DNA of 64,000 nucleotides. It comes from Euglena gracilis (taxonomy: Eukaryota; Euglenida; Euglenophyceae; Euglenales). Each line of letters starts with the position of its first letter. Positions within the stretch are counted from its first letter, which is position 1. Below, in pieces: positions 46,137 through 57,475 of this stretch. The translations under genes were made by a program, and so were the position numbers. The DNA lies in contig CP154956.1 of the NCBI GenBank assembly GCA_039621445.1, forward strand, positions 25,239,672 to 25,303,671. Direction: 5' to 3'. Under the pieces are notes generated by a model. That model worked only from the letters and a program-made list of their open reading frames with translations. It had not been told where the DNA came from and ran no database searches.

Positions 46137-48848
46137 TTTTTTATTAAAAGTTAATGGGTTGTCGAATCAAAACGGGGTGCTGGCGGGTCGAAAAACGCTC
46201 ATTTTCAGCTCAAAAACATTTTTTCCGGGTCCGGGAGGCCAAAAAACATGGTTTTGGGCGAAAAAATTTTTTCGATTTTTTTCGACTTTTTTGACCCGGT
46301 TTTGACCCAAAGTCAATGGGTTGGCGAACCAAAACGGGGCGCTGGCGGGTCGAAAAACGCTCATTTTCGGCCCAAAAACACTTTTTCCGGGTCCGGGAGG
46401 CCAAAAAACATCGTTTCGGGCAAAAAAATTTTTTCGATTTTTTTCGACTTTTTTGACCCGGTTTTGACCCAAAGTCAATGGGTCGGCAACCCAAAACGGG
46501 GCGCTGGAAGGTCGAAAAATGCTCGTTTTCGGCTTGAAAACACTTTTTTCGGGTCCGGGAGGCCAAAAAACATGGTTTTGGGCGAAAAATTTTTTTTGAA
46601 TTTTTTTGACTTTTTGACCCAAAAATGGCTAAGTCCACCGGCCAGGGGGGGGGGGGCCAGCCAGGGGGGGGGGCATGGGGGGTCCGGGTCGGAAAATTTT
46701 TTTCGCTCAAAAACACTTTTTTTGATGTTCTGAAGTGAAAAAAAGTGTTTTTGAGCGAAAAAATTTTTTTCAAAATTTTGGGTCCCGACCTGCCACCCGA
46801 CCCCCCCTCGCCCAGCCGCCCTAACGGCGCACAGTGGGTCCCCGAATACCCAAAACTGGCCCAAAATCGCACAACCAAAAAACCCAAAAAACGGTCAAAC
46901 CCCCCCCCTAAACGTAATGTTTGACCCCCAGTTTGGGACCCAACTGCCCATCTAGCCCGAGATACGGCCAATTTACGGTTTCGGGCCCCAGGCCAAAACT
47001 GGCAAAACGGGCCCAAAACCCCAAAACGGCCGTATCTCGGGCTAGGCGAGGATGTCCCAAACCGCGCATACCGATCGAGCGTTCCAAGGTCGTCAAATAA
47101 GGTTGCCATCACTTTTCCTCAACTCCGCGGCGTTTTCGAGATATTTTGAAATTTTCGATTTTTGGACCCCAGCCCGGCGGCCCTCGAACCCCCGCAGGGG
47201 TCCCCGAATACCCAAAAATGGCCCAAAATCGCACAACCAGGCCCCGGGAACCCCAAAAAACGGTCAAAACCCCCCCCTAAACCTAATGATTGACCCCCTG
47301 GTTTGGGACCCAAAATTTTGAAAATTTTTTTTTCGCTCAAATACACTTTTTTTGACTTTAGAAATCAAAAAAGTGTTTTTGAGCAAAAAAATTTTCCGAC
47401 CCCGGAACCCCCCCCACCCCCATGCCCCGGGTGGGGCCCGCCCCCTTGGCCGGTGGACTTAGCCATTTTTGGGTCAAAAGTCCAAAAAATTCAAAAATTT
47501 TTTTTGCCCAAAAGCATGATTTTTTTGACCTCCCGGACCCGAAAGAAATTTTGGAGCCGAATGAGCGTTTTTCGACCCGCCGGCTCCCGTTTTGGGCCGC
47601 CGACCCGACTTGGGTCAAAACCGGGTCAAAAAGTCGAAAAAAATCGAAAAATTTTTTCGTCCAAAAACGATGTTTTTTGGCCCCTGGATCCAGAAAAACT
47701 TTTGAGCCGAAAATGAGCGTTTTTCGACCCGCCGGCACCCGGTTTTGGCCGCCCACCCCATTACCTTTGGTCCGGACGGCGGGTAGGGACCAAAAATTTT
47801 GAAAATTTTTTTTGTTTAAAAACACTTTTTTTCACTTTAGAACATCAAAAAAAGTGTTTTTGAGCAAAAGAAATTTTCCGACACGGACCCCCCGCCCTGG
47901 CTGGGGCCGGCCCCTGGCCGGTGGATTTTACCATTTTTGTGTCAAAAAGTCAAAAAAGACGGGCCCAAAACCCCCAAAACGGCCGTATCTCGGGCTAGGC
48001 AAGGAGTTGGCCCAAACCGCGCATACCGATCGATAGGGCGTTCCAAGGTCGTCAAATAAGGTCGCCATCACTTTTCCTCAACTCCGCAGCGTTTTCGAGA
48101 TATTTTGAATTTTTCGATTTTTGGACCCCAGCCCGGCGGCCCTCGAACCCCCGCAGGGGTCCCCGAATACCCAAAAATGGCCCAAAATGGCGCAACCAGA
48201 CCCCGGGAACCCCAAAAAACGGTCAAACCCCCCCCCTAAACCTAATGTTTGACCCCCTGGTTTGGGTTCCAACTCCCCGTCTAGCCGGAGATATGGGCAA
48301 TTTACGGTTTCGGGCCCCGAACGGGCCCGAAACGGCCAAAACTGGCCAAACTGGCCCAAAACCACAAAACGGCCGTATCTCGGGCTAGGCAAGGAGTTGG
48401 CCCAAACCGCGCATACCGATCGATCGGGCGTCCCAAAGTTGAGGAATGACGTCCTCTTCACTTTTTCTCAACTCCCCAGCGTTTTCGAGATATTTTGAAA
48501 TTTTCGATTTTTTGACCCCAAAATGACCCTGCAATTTCCCCGGAAAAAAAACGGTAGACAACTTTTTTGCTCGGGCCATATCTCCGGACTGGCGGAGAGT
48601 TGCGGGTAACCGAAGGGCTCTGGAGGTACTAGGGATCGTCCCCTAACCTATAGGCCATTCACTTTGGGGGCCCGGAAATCCAGTCACATCGATAATCCTA
48701 GGGTTTCCGGACCTACCCAGGGGGGGCGGGGGGGGGGGGGGGGGGCGGGGGGGGGGGGGGGGGGGGGGGGTGGGCGGGGGGGTCCGACCCCCCCCGGGCC
48801 CCCGGTGGTAAGCTTCGCTCTTACTCTAAAGAGATAAGAGCTCAGCGA
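45959..48848 (-). repeat. Satellite unit R6 (2.89 kb), composite
   Basis: Starts with a partial tandem duplication of the module loop (about 45959-46020), then a T-rich tract (46094-46135). It contains the 20-bp-arm hairpin more than once (about 46700, 47335, 47815), so at least one unit boundary has been lost by internal rearrangement. Confidence 0.8.
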
Positions 48849-50625
48849 CCAGGGTGTGACGTAGAGCTGAGCTCTTTGGGAGACCACCCCAGCCCGGCCC
48901 GGGGAAAACGCTCATTTTCGGCTCAAAAACAGTTGTTCTGGGTCCGGGAGGCCAAAAAACATCGTTTTGGGGAAAAAATTCTTTTTCGATTTTTTTCGAC
49001 TTTTTTGACCCGGTTTTGACCCAAAGTCAATGGGTTGGCGGCCCAAAACGAGGCGCCGGCGGGTCGAAAAACGCTCATTTTTGGCTCAAACACAGATTCT
49101 CGGTCCGGGAGGCCAAAAAACATCGTTTTGGGGCAAAAAAAATTTTTTCGATTTTTTTCGACTTTTTTCACCCGGTTTTGACCCAAAATCAATGCGTCGG
49201 CAGCCCAAAACGGGGCGCTGGCGGGTCGAAAAATGCTCATTTTTGGCTCGAAAACACTTTTTTCGGGTCCGGGAGGTCAAAAAACATGGTTTTGGGCGAA
49301 AAAAAATTTTTTGAATTTTTTTAACTTTTTGACCGAAAAATGGCCGAAAAGTCCAGGGGGGGGTCATCCTGGGGGGGGGGGGGGATGGGGGGGGGGGCGG
49401 GTGGGAAAATTTTTTTTCGCTCAAAAACACTTTTTTTGATGTTCTGAAGTGAAAAAAGTGTTTTTGAGCGAAAAAAAATTTTTCAAAATTTTGGGTCCCG
49501 ACCTGCCACCCGACCCCCCCTCGCCCAGCCGCCCTGACGGCGCGCGATGGGGTCCCCGAACACCCAAAACTGGCCAAAATCGCACAACCAGACCCCGGGA
49601 ACCCCAAAAAAACGGTCAAAACCCCCCCCTAAACGTAATGTTTGACCCCCAGTTTGGGTCCCAACTCCCCGTCTAGCCCGAGATACGGCCAATTTACGGT
49701 TTCGGGCCCTGAACGGGCCAGAACTGGCAAAACGGGCCCAAAACCCCCAAAACGGTCGTATCTCGGGCTAGGCAAGGAGTTGTCCTAAACCGCGCATACC
49801 GATCGATAGGGCCTTCCAAGGTCGTCAAATAAGGTCGGCATCACTTTTCCTCAACTCCGCAGCGTTTTCGAGATATTTTGAAATTTTCGATTTTTGGACC
49901 CCAGCCCGGCGGCCCTCGAACCCCCGCAGGGGTCCCCGAATACCCAAAAATGGCCCAAAATGGCACAACCAGACCCCGGGAACCCCAAAAAAACGGTCAA
50001 ACCCCCCCCCTAAACCTAATGATTGACCCCCTGGTTTGGGCTCCAACTCCCCGTCTAGCCCGAGATACGGGCAAATTACGGTTTCGGGCCCCGAACGGGC
50101 CCGAAATGGCCAAAACTGGCCAAACTGGCCCAAAACCCCAAAACGGGCGTATCTCAGGCTACACGGGGAGTCGGCCCAAACCGCGCATAGCGATCGATCG
50201 GGCGTCCCAAAGTTGAGGAATGACGTCCTCTTTACTTTTTCGCAACTCCCCGGCGTTTTTGAGATATTTTGAAATTATCGATTTTTTGACCCCAAAATGA
50301 CCCTGAAATTTCCCCGGAAAAAAAACGGTAGACAACTTTTTTGCTCCGGCCAGATCTCCGGCCTGGCGGGGAGTTGCGGGTAACCGAAGGGCTCTGGAGG
50401 TACTAGGGACCGTCCCCTAACCTATGGGCCATTCACTTTGGGGGCCACGAAATCCAGTCACATCGATAATCCCGGGGTTTCCGGACCTACCCAGGGGGGT
50501 GGGGGGGGGGGGGGTGGGGGCGGGGGGCGGGGGGGGCGGGGGGGGCGGGGGGGCGGGGGGGTCCGACCCCCCCGTCGCCGGGTGGTAAGCTTCGCTCTTA
50601 CTCTAAAGAGATAAGAGCTCAGCGA
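48849..50625 (-). repeat. Satellite unit R7 (1.78 kb)
   Basis: Near full length and close in order to the left-array units. Confidence 0.87.
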
Positions 50626-52543
50626 CCAGGGTGTGACGTAGAGCTGAGCTCTTTGGGGACCACCCGGCCCGGGGGCCCCGGCCAGGCCCGGGGGGGGGTT
50701 GTGGTTTTGGGAGGCCCTTTTGGAGCCCGTCGCGGTTTTTTTTGGCGGCCCAAAGCGCAGGCGCGGCCGCGGGGCTGGGGCCGGCGCGGTTTTTCCCGGC
50801 CAGCGGTTGACGGCCGGCAACTTGGTTTTTTTTCGACTTTTTTCCATTGCCGCCCTTTCGACCCCCGCAGGAGCCCCGGCCCCAAACCCAAAACGCGGCG
50901 GCCCCACGGGCGCGCGGCCCACCGCCGGGGGACTTTGCGCCGGGGGCGGCCCGACCCGGTCCGAATTTTTTTTTTTCCACTTTTTTCGACTTTTTTGACC
51001 CGCGTTGACCCAAAGTCAATGGGTCGGCGGCCCAAAACGGGGCGCCAGCGGGTCGAAAAAAACGCCTTTTTCGGCTCAAAACAGTTTTTCCGGGTCCGGG
51101 AGGCCAAAAACATCGTTTTGGGCAAAAAAAAAATTTGGATTTTTTTCGACTTTTTTGACCCGGTTTTGGCTCAAAGTCAATGGGTTGGTGGCCCAGAACG
51201 GGGCGCTGGCGGGTCGAAAAACGCTCATTTTCGGCTCAAAAACAGTTCCTGGTCCGGAGGCCAAAAAACATGATTTCGGGCAAAAAAATTTTTCGAATTT
51301 TTTTTGACTTTTGACCCAAAAATGGCTAAGTCCACCGGCCAGCGGGGCTGCCCCCAGCCAGGGGGTCAGGGGGGGGGGGCGGGAAGAATTTTTTTTTCGC
51401 TCAAAAACACTATTTTTGATGTTCTGAAGTGAAAAAAAGTGTTTTTGAGCGAAAAAAAATTTTTCAAAATTTTCGGTCCCGACCTGCCCCCCGACCCCCC
51501 CCCCCCCGCGCCCAGCCGTTCGGACACCTGCAGGGCCCGAGATCCCAAAAATGGCCCTAAATCGCACAACCAGACCCCGGGAACCCCAAAAAACGGTTAA
51601 ACCCCCCCCCTAAACCTAATGATTGACCCCTGGTTTGGGTCCCAACTCCCCGTCTAGCCCGAGATACGGTCAATTTACGGTATCCGGCCCCGAAATGGCC
51701 AGAACTGGCAAAACTGGCCCAAAACCTCCAAAATGGCCATATCTCGGGCTAGGCGAGGAGTTGGCCCAAACCGCGCATAGCGATCGATAGGGCGTTCCAA
51801 CGTCGTCAAATAAGGTCGCCATCACTTTTCCTCAACTCCGCAGCGTTTTCGAGATATTTTGAATTTTTCGATTTTTGGACCCCCCCCAACCCGGCTGCCC
51901 TCGAACCCCCGCAGGCACAACCAGACCCCGGGAACCCCAAAAAACGGTCAAAACCCCCCCCTAAACCTAATGATTGACCCCCTGGTTTGGGCTGCAACTC
52001 CCCGTCTAGCCCGAGATACGGGCGAATTACGGTTTTGAGCCCTGTACAGGCCCGAAATGGCCAAAACTGGCCAAACTGGCCCAAAACCACAAAACGGCCG
52101 TATCTCGGGCTGGGAGGAGTTGGCCCAAACCGCGCATAGCGATCGATCGGGCGTCCCAAAGTTGTGTAATGACGTCCTCTTGACTTTTTCTCAACTCCGC
52201 AGTGTTTTCGAGATATTTTGAATTTTTCGATTTTTTGACCCCAAAATAACCCTGCAATTTCCCCGGAAAAAAAACGGTAGACAACTTTTTTGCTCGGGCC
52301 GATCTCCGAACTGGCGGAGAGCTACGGCTATTGTGAGGGTGCTTGGGCAACTGGGACCGTCTCCTAACCTATAGGATATTCACTTTGGGGCCCCGGAAAT
52401 CCGATCACATCGATAATCCTCAGGCCTCCCGCCTACTCAGGGGGGGGGGGGGGGGGCGGGGGGGGGGGGCGGGGGGTCAGGGGGGGGGTCCAAACCGGGG
52501 TGGTAAGCTTCGCTCTGATTCTAAATATATAATAGCTCAGCGA
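50626..52543 (-). repeat. Satellite unit R8, with GC-rich insertion
   Basis: After the module, about 50665-50970 is extremely GC-rich and not satellite-like. The unit resumes at a CCACTTTTTTCGACTTTTTT word. A similar replacement is found at the same place in R10. Confidence 0.82.
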
Positions 52544-53566
52544 CCAGGGGGTGACGTAGAGCTGAGCTGTAGTGGGGACCAATACGGCTCGGCCGGCGAA
52601 AAACGACTCATTCAGCTCAAAACCATTTTTTCCGGGTCCAGGAGGCCCAAAAACATGGTTTTGGGCCAAAAAAAAATTTATCGACTTTTTGGACCCGTTT
52701 TTGACCCAAAATCAATGGGTTCCGAGCTAAAAACAGGGCCTGGCAGGTCGAAAAACGCTCATTTTCGGCTCAAAAACAGGTTTTCCGGGTCCGGGAGGCC
52801 AAAAAACATGGTTTTGGGCAAAAATAACTTTTCGATTTTCTTCGACTTTTTTGACCCGGTTTTGCACCAAAGTCAATGGGTTGGCGAACCAAAACGGGGC
52901 GCTGGCGGGTCGAAAAACGCTCATTTTCAGCTCAAAAACACTTTTTCCGGGTCCGGGAGGCCCAAAAAAATGGTTTTGGGCGAAAAAAAAATTTTCGATG
53001 TTATTTTGACTTTTTGGCACGAAAACGGCTAAGTCGGACAGTGGGAAAAGTGCGCAAAACGGCCATTTGGACCGAAAAAAACGGCCATATCTCGGCCCAG
53101 GCGAGGAGTTGGCCCAAACCGCGCATACCGGTGGAAAGGGCGTCCCAAAGTTGTGGAATGAGGTACTCTTTAGTTTTTCTCAACTCCCCAGCGTTTTCGA
53201 GATATTTTGAATTTTTCGATTTTTTGACACCCAAAATGACCCCCTGTTGCTGTTCCAACAAAATTTCTTTGGAAATAAAACTATACGCAACTTTTTTGCT
53301 CGGGCCAGATCTCCGGCCTGGCGCGGAGTGCGGGCAAAGTGAGGGCTCTAGACAAACTAGGGATCCTCTCCTAACCTATAGGCTATTCACGGGTCCCGGA
53401 AATCGGTCACAATCGATAATCCCCATAACCCCCTCCACCCTCGGGGGGGGGGGGCCGGGGGGGGGGGGGGGCGGGGGGGGGGGGGGGGGGGGGGGCGGGG
53501 GGGGGGGGGAGGGGTTTCGGGGGGGGGTAAGCCCGCTCTTACTCTAAAGAGATAAGAGCTCAGCGA
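52544..53566 (-). repeat. Satellite unit R9, short class
   Basis: About 1.0 kb, like R2. The module at its left edge is decayed (GCTCTGATTCTAAATATATA), so the hairpin is largely lost. Confidence 0.8.
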
Positions 53567-55502
53567 CCAGGGTGTGACGTAGAGCTGAGCTCTTTGGGGA
53601 CCACGGTCCCCCGGGGCCCCCGGCCACTGGCCCGTGGGGCTCCCTTTGCGCATTTTCGGCGGCCCCCCTTGGCCCGGCCCCGCCCGCCCGGGCCGGCCGC
53701 CCCCCGGCCCGCGCCCCCGCCCTCGCCCGTAGCGCCCCCCCTTTTCGATTTTCTTTTTTTTTTTGCCCGCCCCTGCTTCGCACGATTTTCGTTTTGCCCC
53801 TTGCCCCCCCCGGCCCCGGCCTTTTTTCTTTCACACCCGCCCCGGCCCTCCCCGGCCCGCCGCCCCCCCCCCCCCCCCGCCGCGGCCCCGGCCATCCCCC
53901 CCCGGGCCGGCGGCCCCCCCGGCGGCCCCCGACCGGTCCCCGTTTTTTTTTCCACTTTTTTCGACTTTTTTGACCCGGCGTTGACCCGAGTCCATGGGTC
54001 GGCGGCCCAAAACGGGGCGCCAGCGGGTCGAAAAACGCCTTTCGGCTCAAAACAGATTTTACGGGTCCGGGAGGCCAACAAACATCGTTTTGGGCAAAAA
54101 AAAATTTGGATTTTTTTCGACTTTTTTTTGCCGGTTTTGGCTCAAAGTCAATGGGTTGGTGGCCCAAAACGGGGCGCTGGCGGGTCGAAAAACGCTCATT
54201 TTCGGCTCAAAAACAGTTTTCCGGGTCCGGGAGGCCAAAAACATGATGGTTTGGGCAAAAAAAATTTTTTTTGAATTTTTTGACTTTTTGACCCAAAAAA
54301 TGGCTAACCCCGGCCTCCCCCCCGGGGGGTCGCAAAATTTTTTTTCGCTCAAAAACACTTTTTTTGATGTTCTGAAGTGAAAAAAAGTGTTTTTGAGCGA
54401 AAAAAATTTTTCAAAATTTTCGGGGTCCCGACCTGCCCCCCCCGACCCCCCCCCCCCCCAGCCGTTCGACCCCTGCAGGGGCCCCCTACCCAAAACCCAA
54501 AATCGCACAACCAGACCCCGGGAACCCCAAAAAAACGGTTTTAAAACGCCCCCCCTAAACCTGATGATTGACCCCCTGGTTTGGGTCCCAACTCCCCGTC
54601 TAGCCCGAGATACGGCCAATTTACGGTTTCGGCCCCGAAATGGCCATAACTGGCAAAACTGGCCCAAAACCCCCAAAACGGCCATATCTCGGGCTAGGCG
54701 AGGAGTTGGCCCAAACCGCGCATACCGATCGATAGGGCGTTCCAAGGTCGTCAAATAAGGTCGCCATCACTTTTCCTCAACTCCGCAGCGTTTTCGAGAT
54801 ATTTTGAATTTTTCGATTTTTGGACCCCAGCCCGGCTGCCTCGAACCCCCGCAGGGGTCCCCCGAACCAAAAAATGCCCAAAATGGCAAAACAGACCCCG
54901 GGAACCCCAAAAAACGGTCAAACCCCCCCCTAAACCTAATGATTGACCCCCTGGTTTGGGCTGGCTCCCTCCCCGTCTAGCCCGAGATACGGCGAATTAC
55001 GGTTTTGGGCCCCGAACGGCCCGAATGTCCAAAACTGCCCAAACTGGCCCAAACCCCCAAAACGGCCGTATCTCGGGTTAGGCGGGGAGTCGGCCCAAAC
55101 CCGCATACGATCGATCGGGCGTCCCAAAGTTGTGGAATGACGTCTCTTTACTTTTTCCAACTCCCGGCGTTTTCGAGATATTTTGAAATTCGATTTTTTG
55201 ACCCCCAAAAACCTGCAATTTCCCGGAAAAAAAAACGGTACAACTTTTTTGCTCGGGCCATATCTCCGGCGCGAACCGGGGAGAGCTACGGCTATTGGAG
55301 GGTGCTGGTACGGGACCGTCCCCCTAACCTATAGGATCATTCACTTTGGGGGCCCGGAAATCCGTCACCGATAATCCTCGGGCCCGGTATCAGGGGGGGG
55401 CGGGGGGGGGGGGGGGGGGCGGGGGGGGGGGGGGGGGGGGCGGGGCGGGGGGGGGGTGGGTGGTAAGCTTCGCTCTTACTCTAAAGAGATAAGAGCTCAG
55501 CG
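53567..55502 (-). repeat. Satellite unit R10, with GC-rich insertion
   Basis: GC-rich segment at about 53600-53945, then TTTCCACTTTTTTCGAC and normal monomers, as in R8. Shared position and flanks show that R8 and R10 descend from one altered unit. Confidence 0.82.
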
Positions 55503-57416
55503 AGCGACCAGGGTGTGATGTAGAGCTGAGCTCTTTTTTTTGGGAGACCACCCCGGCCGGCCCGCCCGGGAAAAACGCTCATTTTCGGCTCAAAAACAGG
55601 TTCTGGGTCCGGGAGGCCAAAAAACATCGTTTTGGGGCAAAAATTTTTTCGATTTTTTTCGACTTTTTGACCGGTTTTGACCCAAAGTCAATGGGTTGGC
55701 GGCCCAAAACGGGCGCTGGCGGGTCGAAAAACGCTCATTTTTGGCTCAAAACACAGTTTTTCCGGTCCGGGAGGCCAAAAAACATCGTTTTGGGCAAAAA
55801 AAAATTTTTTCGATTTTTTTCGACTTTTTTCACCCGTTTTGACCCAAATCAATGGGTCGGCAGCCCAAAACGGGGCGCGGCGGTCGAAAAATGCTCATTT
55901 TTGGCTCGAAAAACTTTTTTCGGGTCCGGGAGGACAAAAAACATCGTTTTGAGCAAAAATTTTTTTAATTTTTTTAACTTTTTGACCCAAAAATGGCCTA
56001 AGTCCAGGGGGGGGCCAGGGGGGGGGGGGGGCATGGGGGGGGTCCGGGTCGGAAAATTTTTTTTCGCTCAAAAACACTTTTTTTGATGTTCTGAAGTGAA
56101 AAAAAGTGTCTTTGACCGAAAAAAAAATTTTTCAAAAAATTTGGGTCCTATCCTCTCTGTCGTTATAGAATCGAGGAAGGCACAACAGGAAAAAAAGAGC
56201 ACAAAGAGCACCTCGCCAAGGAGGACGACTGAGCTTGTCTTTCCGAAGCGGGGTACATTTCCCTCCCCCGAACACCCAAACTGGCCAAAATCGCCACAAA
56301 CAGACCCCGGGAATCCCCAAAAAAAAAAAAACCGGTCAAACAAAACCCCCCCCTAAACGTAATGTTTGACCCCGAGTTTGGGTCCCAACTCCCCGTCTAG
56401 CCCGAGATACGGCAAATTTACGGTTTCGGGCCATGAACGGGCCAAAACTGGCAAAACGGGCCCAAAGCCCCCAAAACGGCCGTATCTCGGGCTAGGCAAG
56501 GAGTTGTCCTAAACCGCGCATACCGATCGATAGGGCGTTCCAAGGTCGTCAAATAAGGTCGCCATCACTTTTCTCAACTCCGCAGCGTTTTCGAGATATT
56601 TTGAAATTTTCGATTTTTGGACCCCAGCCCGGCGGCCCTCGAACTCCCTCTGGGGTCCCCGAATACCCAAAAATGGCCCAAAATGGCACAACCCAGACCC
56701 CGGGAAACCCAAAAAAACCGGTCAAACCCCCCCCCTAAACCTAATGATTGACCCCCTGGTTTGGGCTCCAACTCCCCGTCTAGCCCGAGATACGGGCAAA
56801 TTACGGTTTCGGGCCCCGAACGGGCCCGAAATGGCCAAAACTGGCCAAACTGGCCCAAAACCCCAAAACGGGGTATCTCGGGCTACACGGGGAGTCGGCC
56901 CAAACCGCGCATAGCGATCGATCGGGCGTCCCAAAGTTGTGGAATGACGTCCTCTTTACTTTTTCGCAACTCCCCGGCGTTTTTGAGATATTTTGAAATT
57001 ATCGATTTTTGACCCCCAAAATGACCCGGATGAAATTTCCCTGGGAAAAAAAAACGGTAGACAACTTTTTTTGCTCTCGGGCCATATCTCCGGACTGGCG
57101 GGGAGTTGGGCGGGTAACCGAAGGGCTCTGGAGGTACTAGGGACCGTCCCCTAACCTATGGGCCATTCACTTGGGGGGCCACGAAATCCAGTCACATCTA
57201 TAATATTCCCGGGGTTTCCGGAAGCACCCAATAACAAAGGGGGGGGGGGGGAGCGCGGAAGTGGGGGGGCGGGGTGGGGAGCGGGGAGGGTGCGCGGGGG
57301 GTCGGGGGGGGGACCGGGGGGGCGGGGGGGAGGGCGGGGGGTCCGACACCACCAGTCGCCGGATGGTGGTTAAGCTTCGCTCTTACCTCTAACAGAGATA
57401 CGAGCTCTGAGCTCAG
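55503..57416 (-). repeat. Satellite unit R11, last unit
   Basis: Begins after a 4-bp GCGA duplication in the module loop. At about 56140-56270 a non-satellite segment replaces part of the subrepeat junction. The final module is degenerate and ends in GAGCTCAGCGAC plus C-run. Confidence 0.82.
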
Positions 57417-57475
57417 CGACCCCCCTCAAAAAGCTCCAGGGGGGGCAATAACAATGGCTCCTAGGGGGGGGGGTA
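57417..57475. other. Right border of the satellite array
   Basis: C- and G-runs (CGACCCCCC, CTAGGGGGGGGGG) separate the array from non-satellite sequence. Confidence 0.6.

Larger units (their letters stand above)
37899..57416 (-). repeat. Right satellite array, inverted relative to the left array
   Basis: Eleven unit-like blocks of the same satellite in the opposite orientation, each ending in GCTCAGCGA. Units here are more varied: some short (about 1.0 kb), some with GC-rich insertions, one with a minisatellite. The array ends in GAGCTCAGCGAC followed by a C-run, the mirror image of how the left array begins. Confidence 0.92.

Noticed and set aside
53600-53945. Proline-rich coding frames in the GC-rich insert of R10
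   Set aside because: Composition alone explains open frames on both strands; the insert is inside a non-coding satellite unit.
14772-57416. Dozens of recurring 60- to 240-codon open frames in the satellite arrays
   Set aside because: They recur with the repeat period in several frames and both strands at once, vary in length with C- and G-runs, and are rich in Pro/Gly/Phe/Lys from homopolymers. No codon-level constraint is visible.
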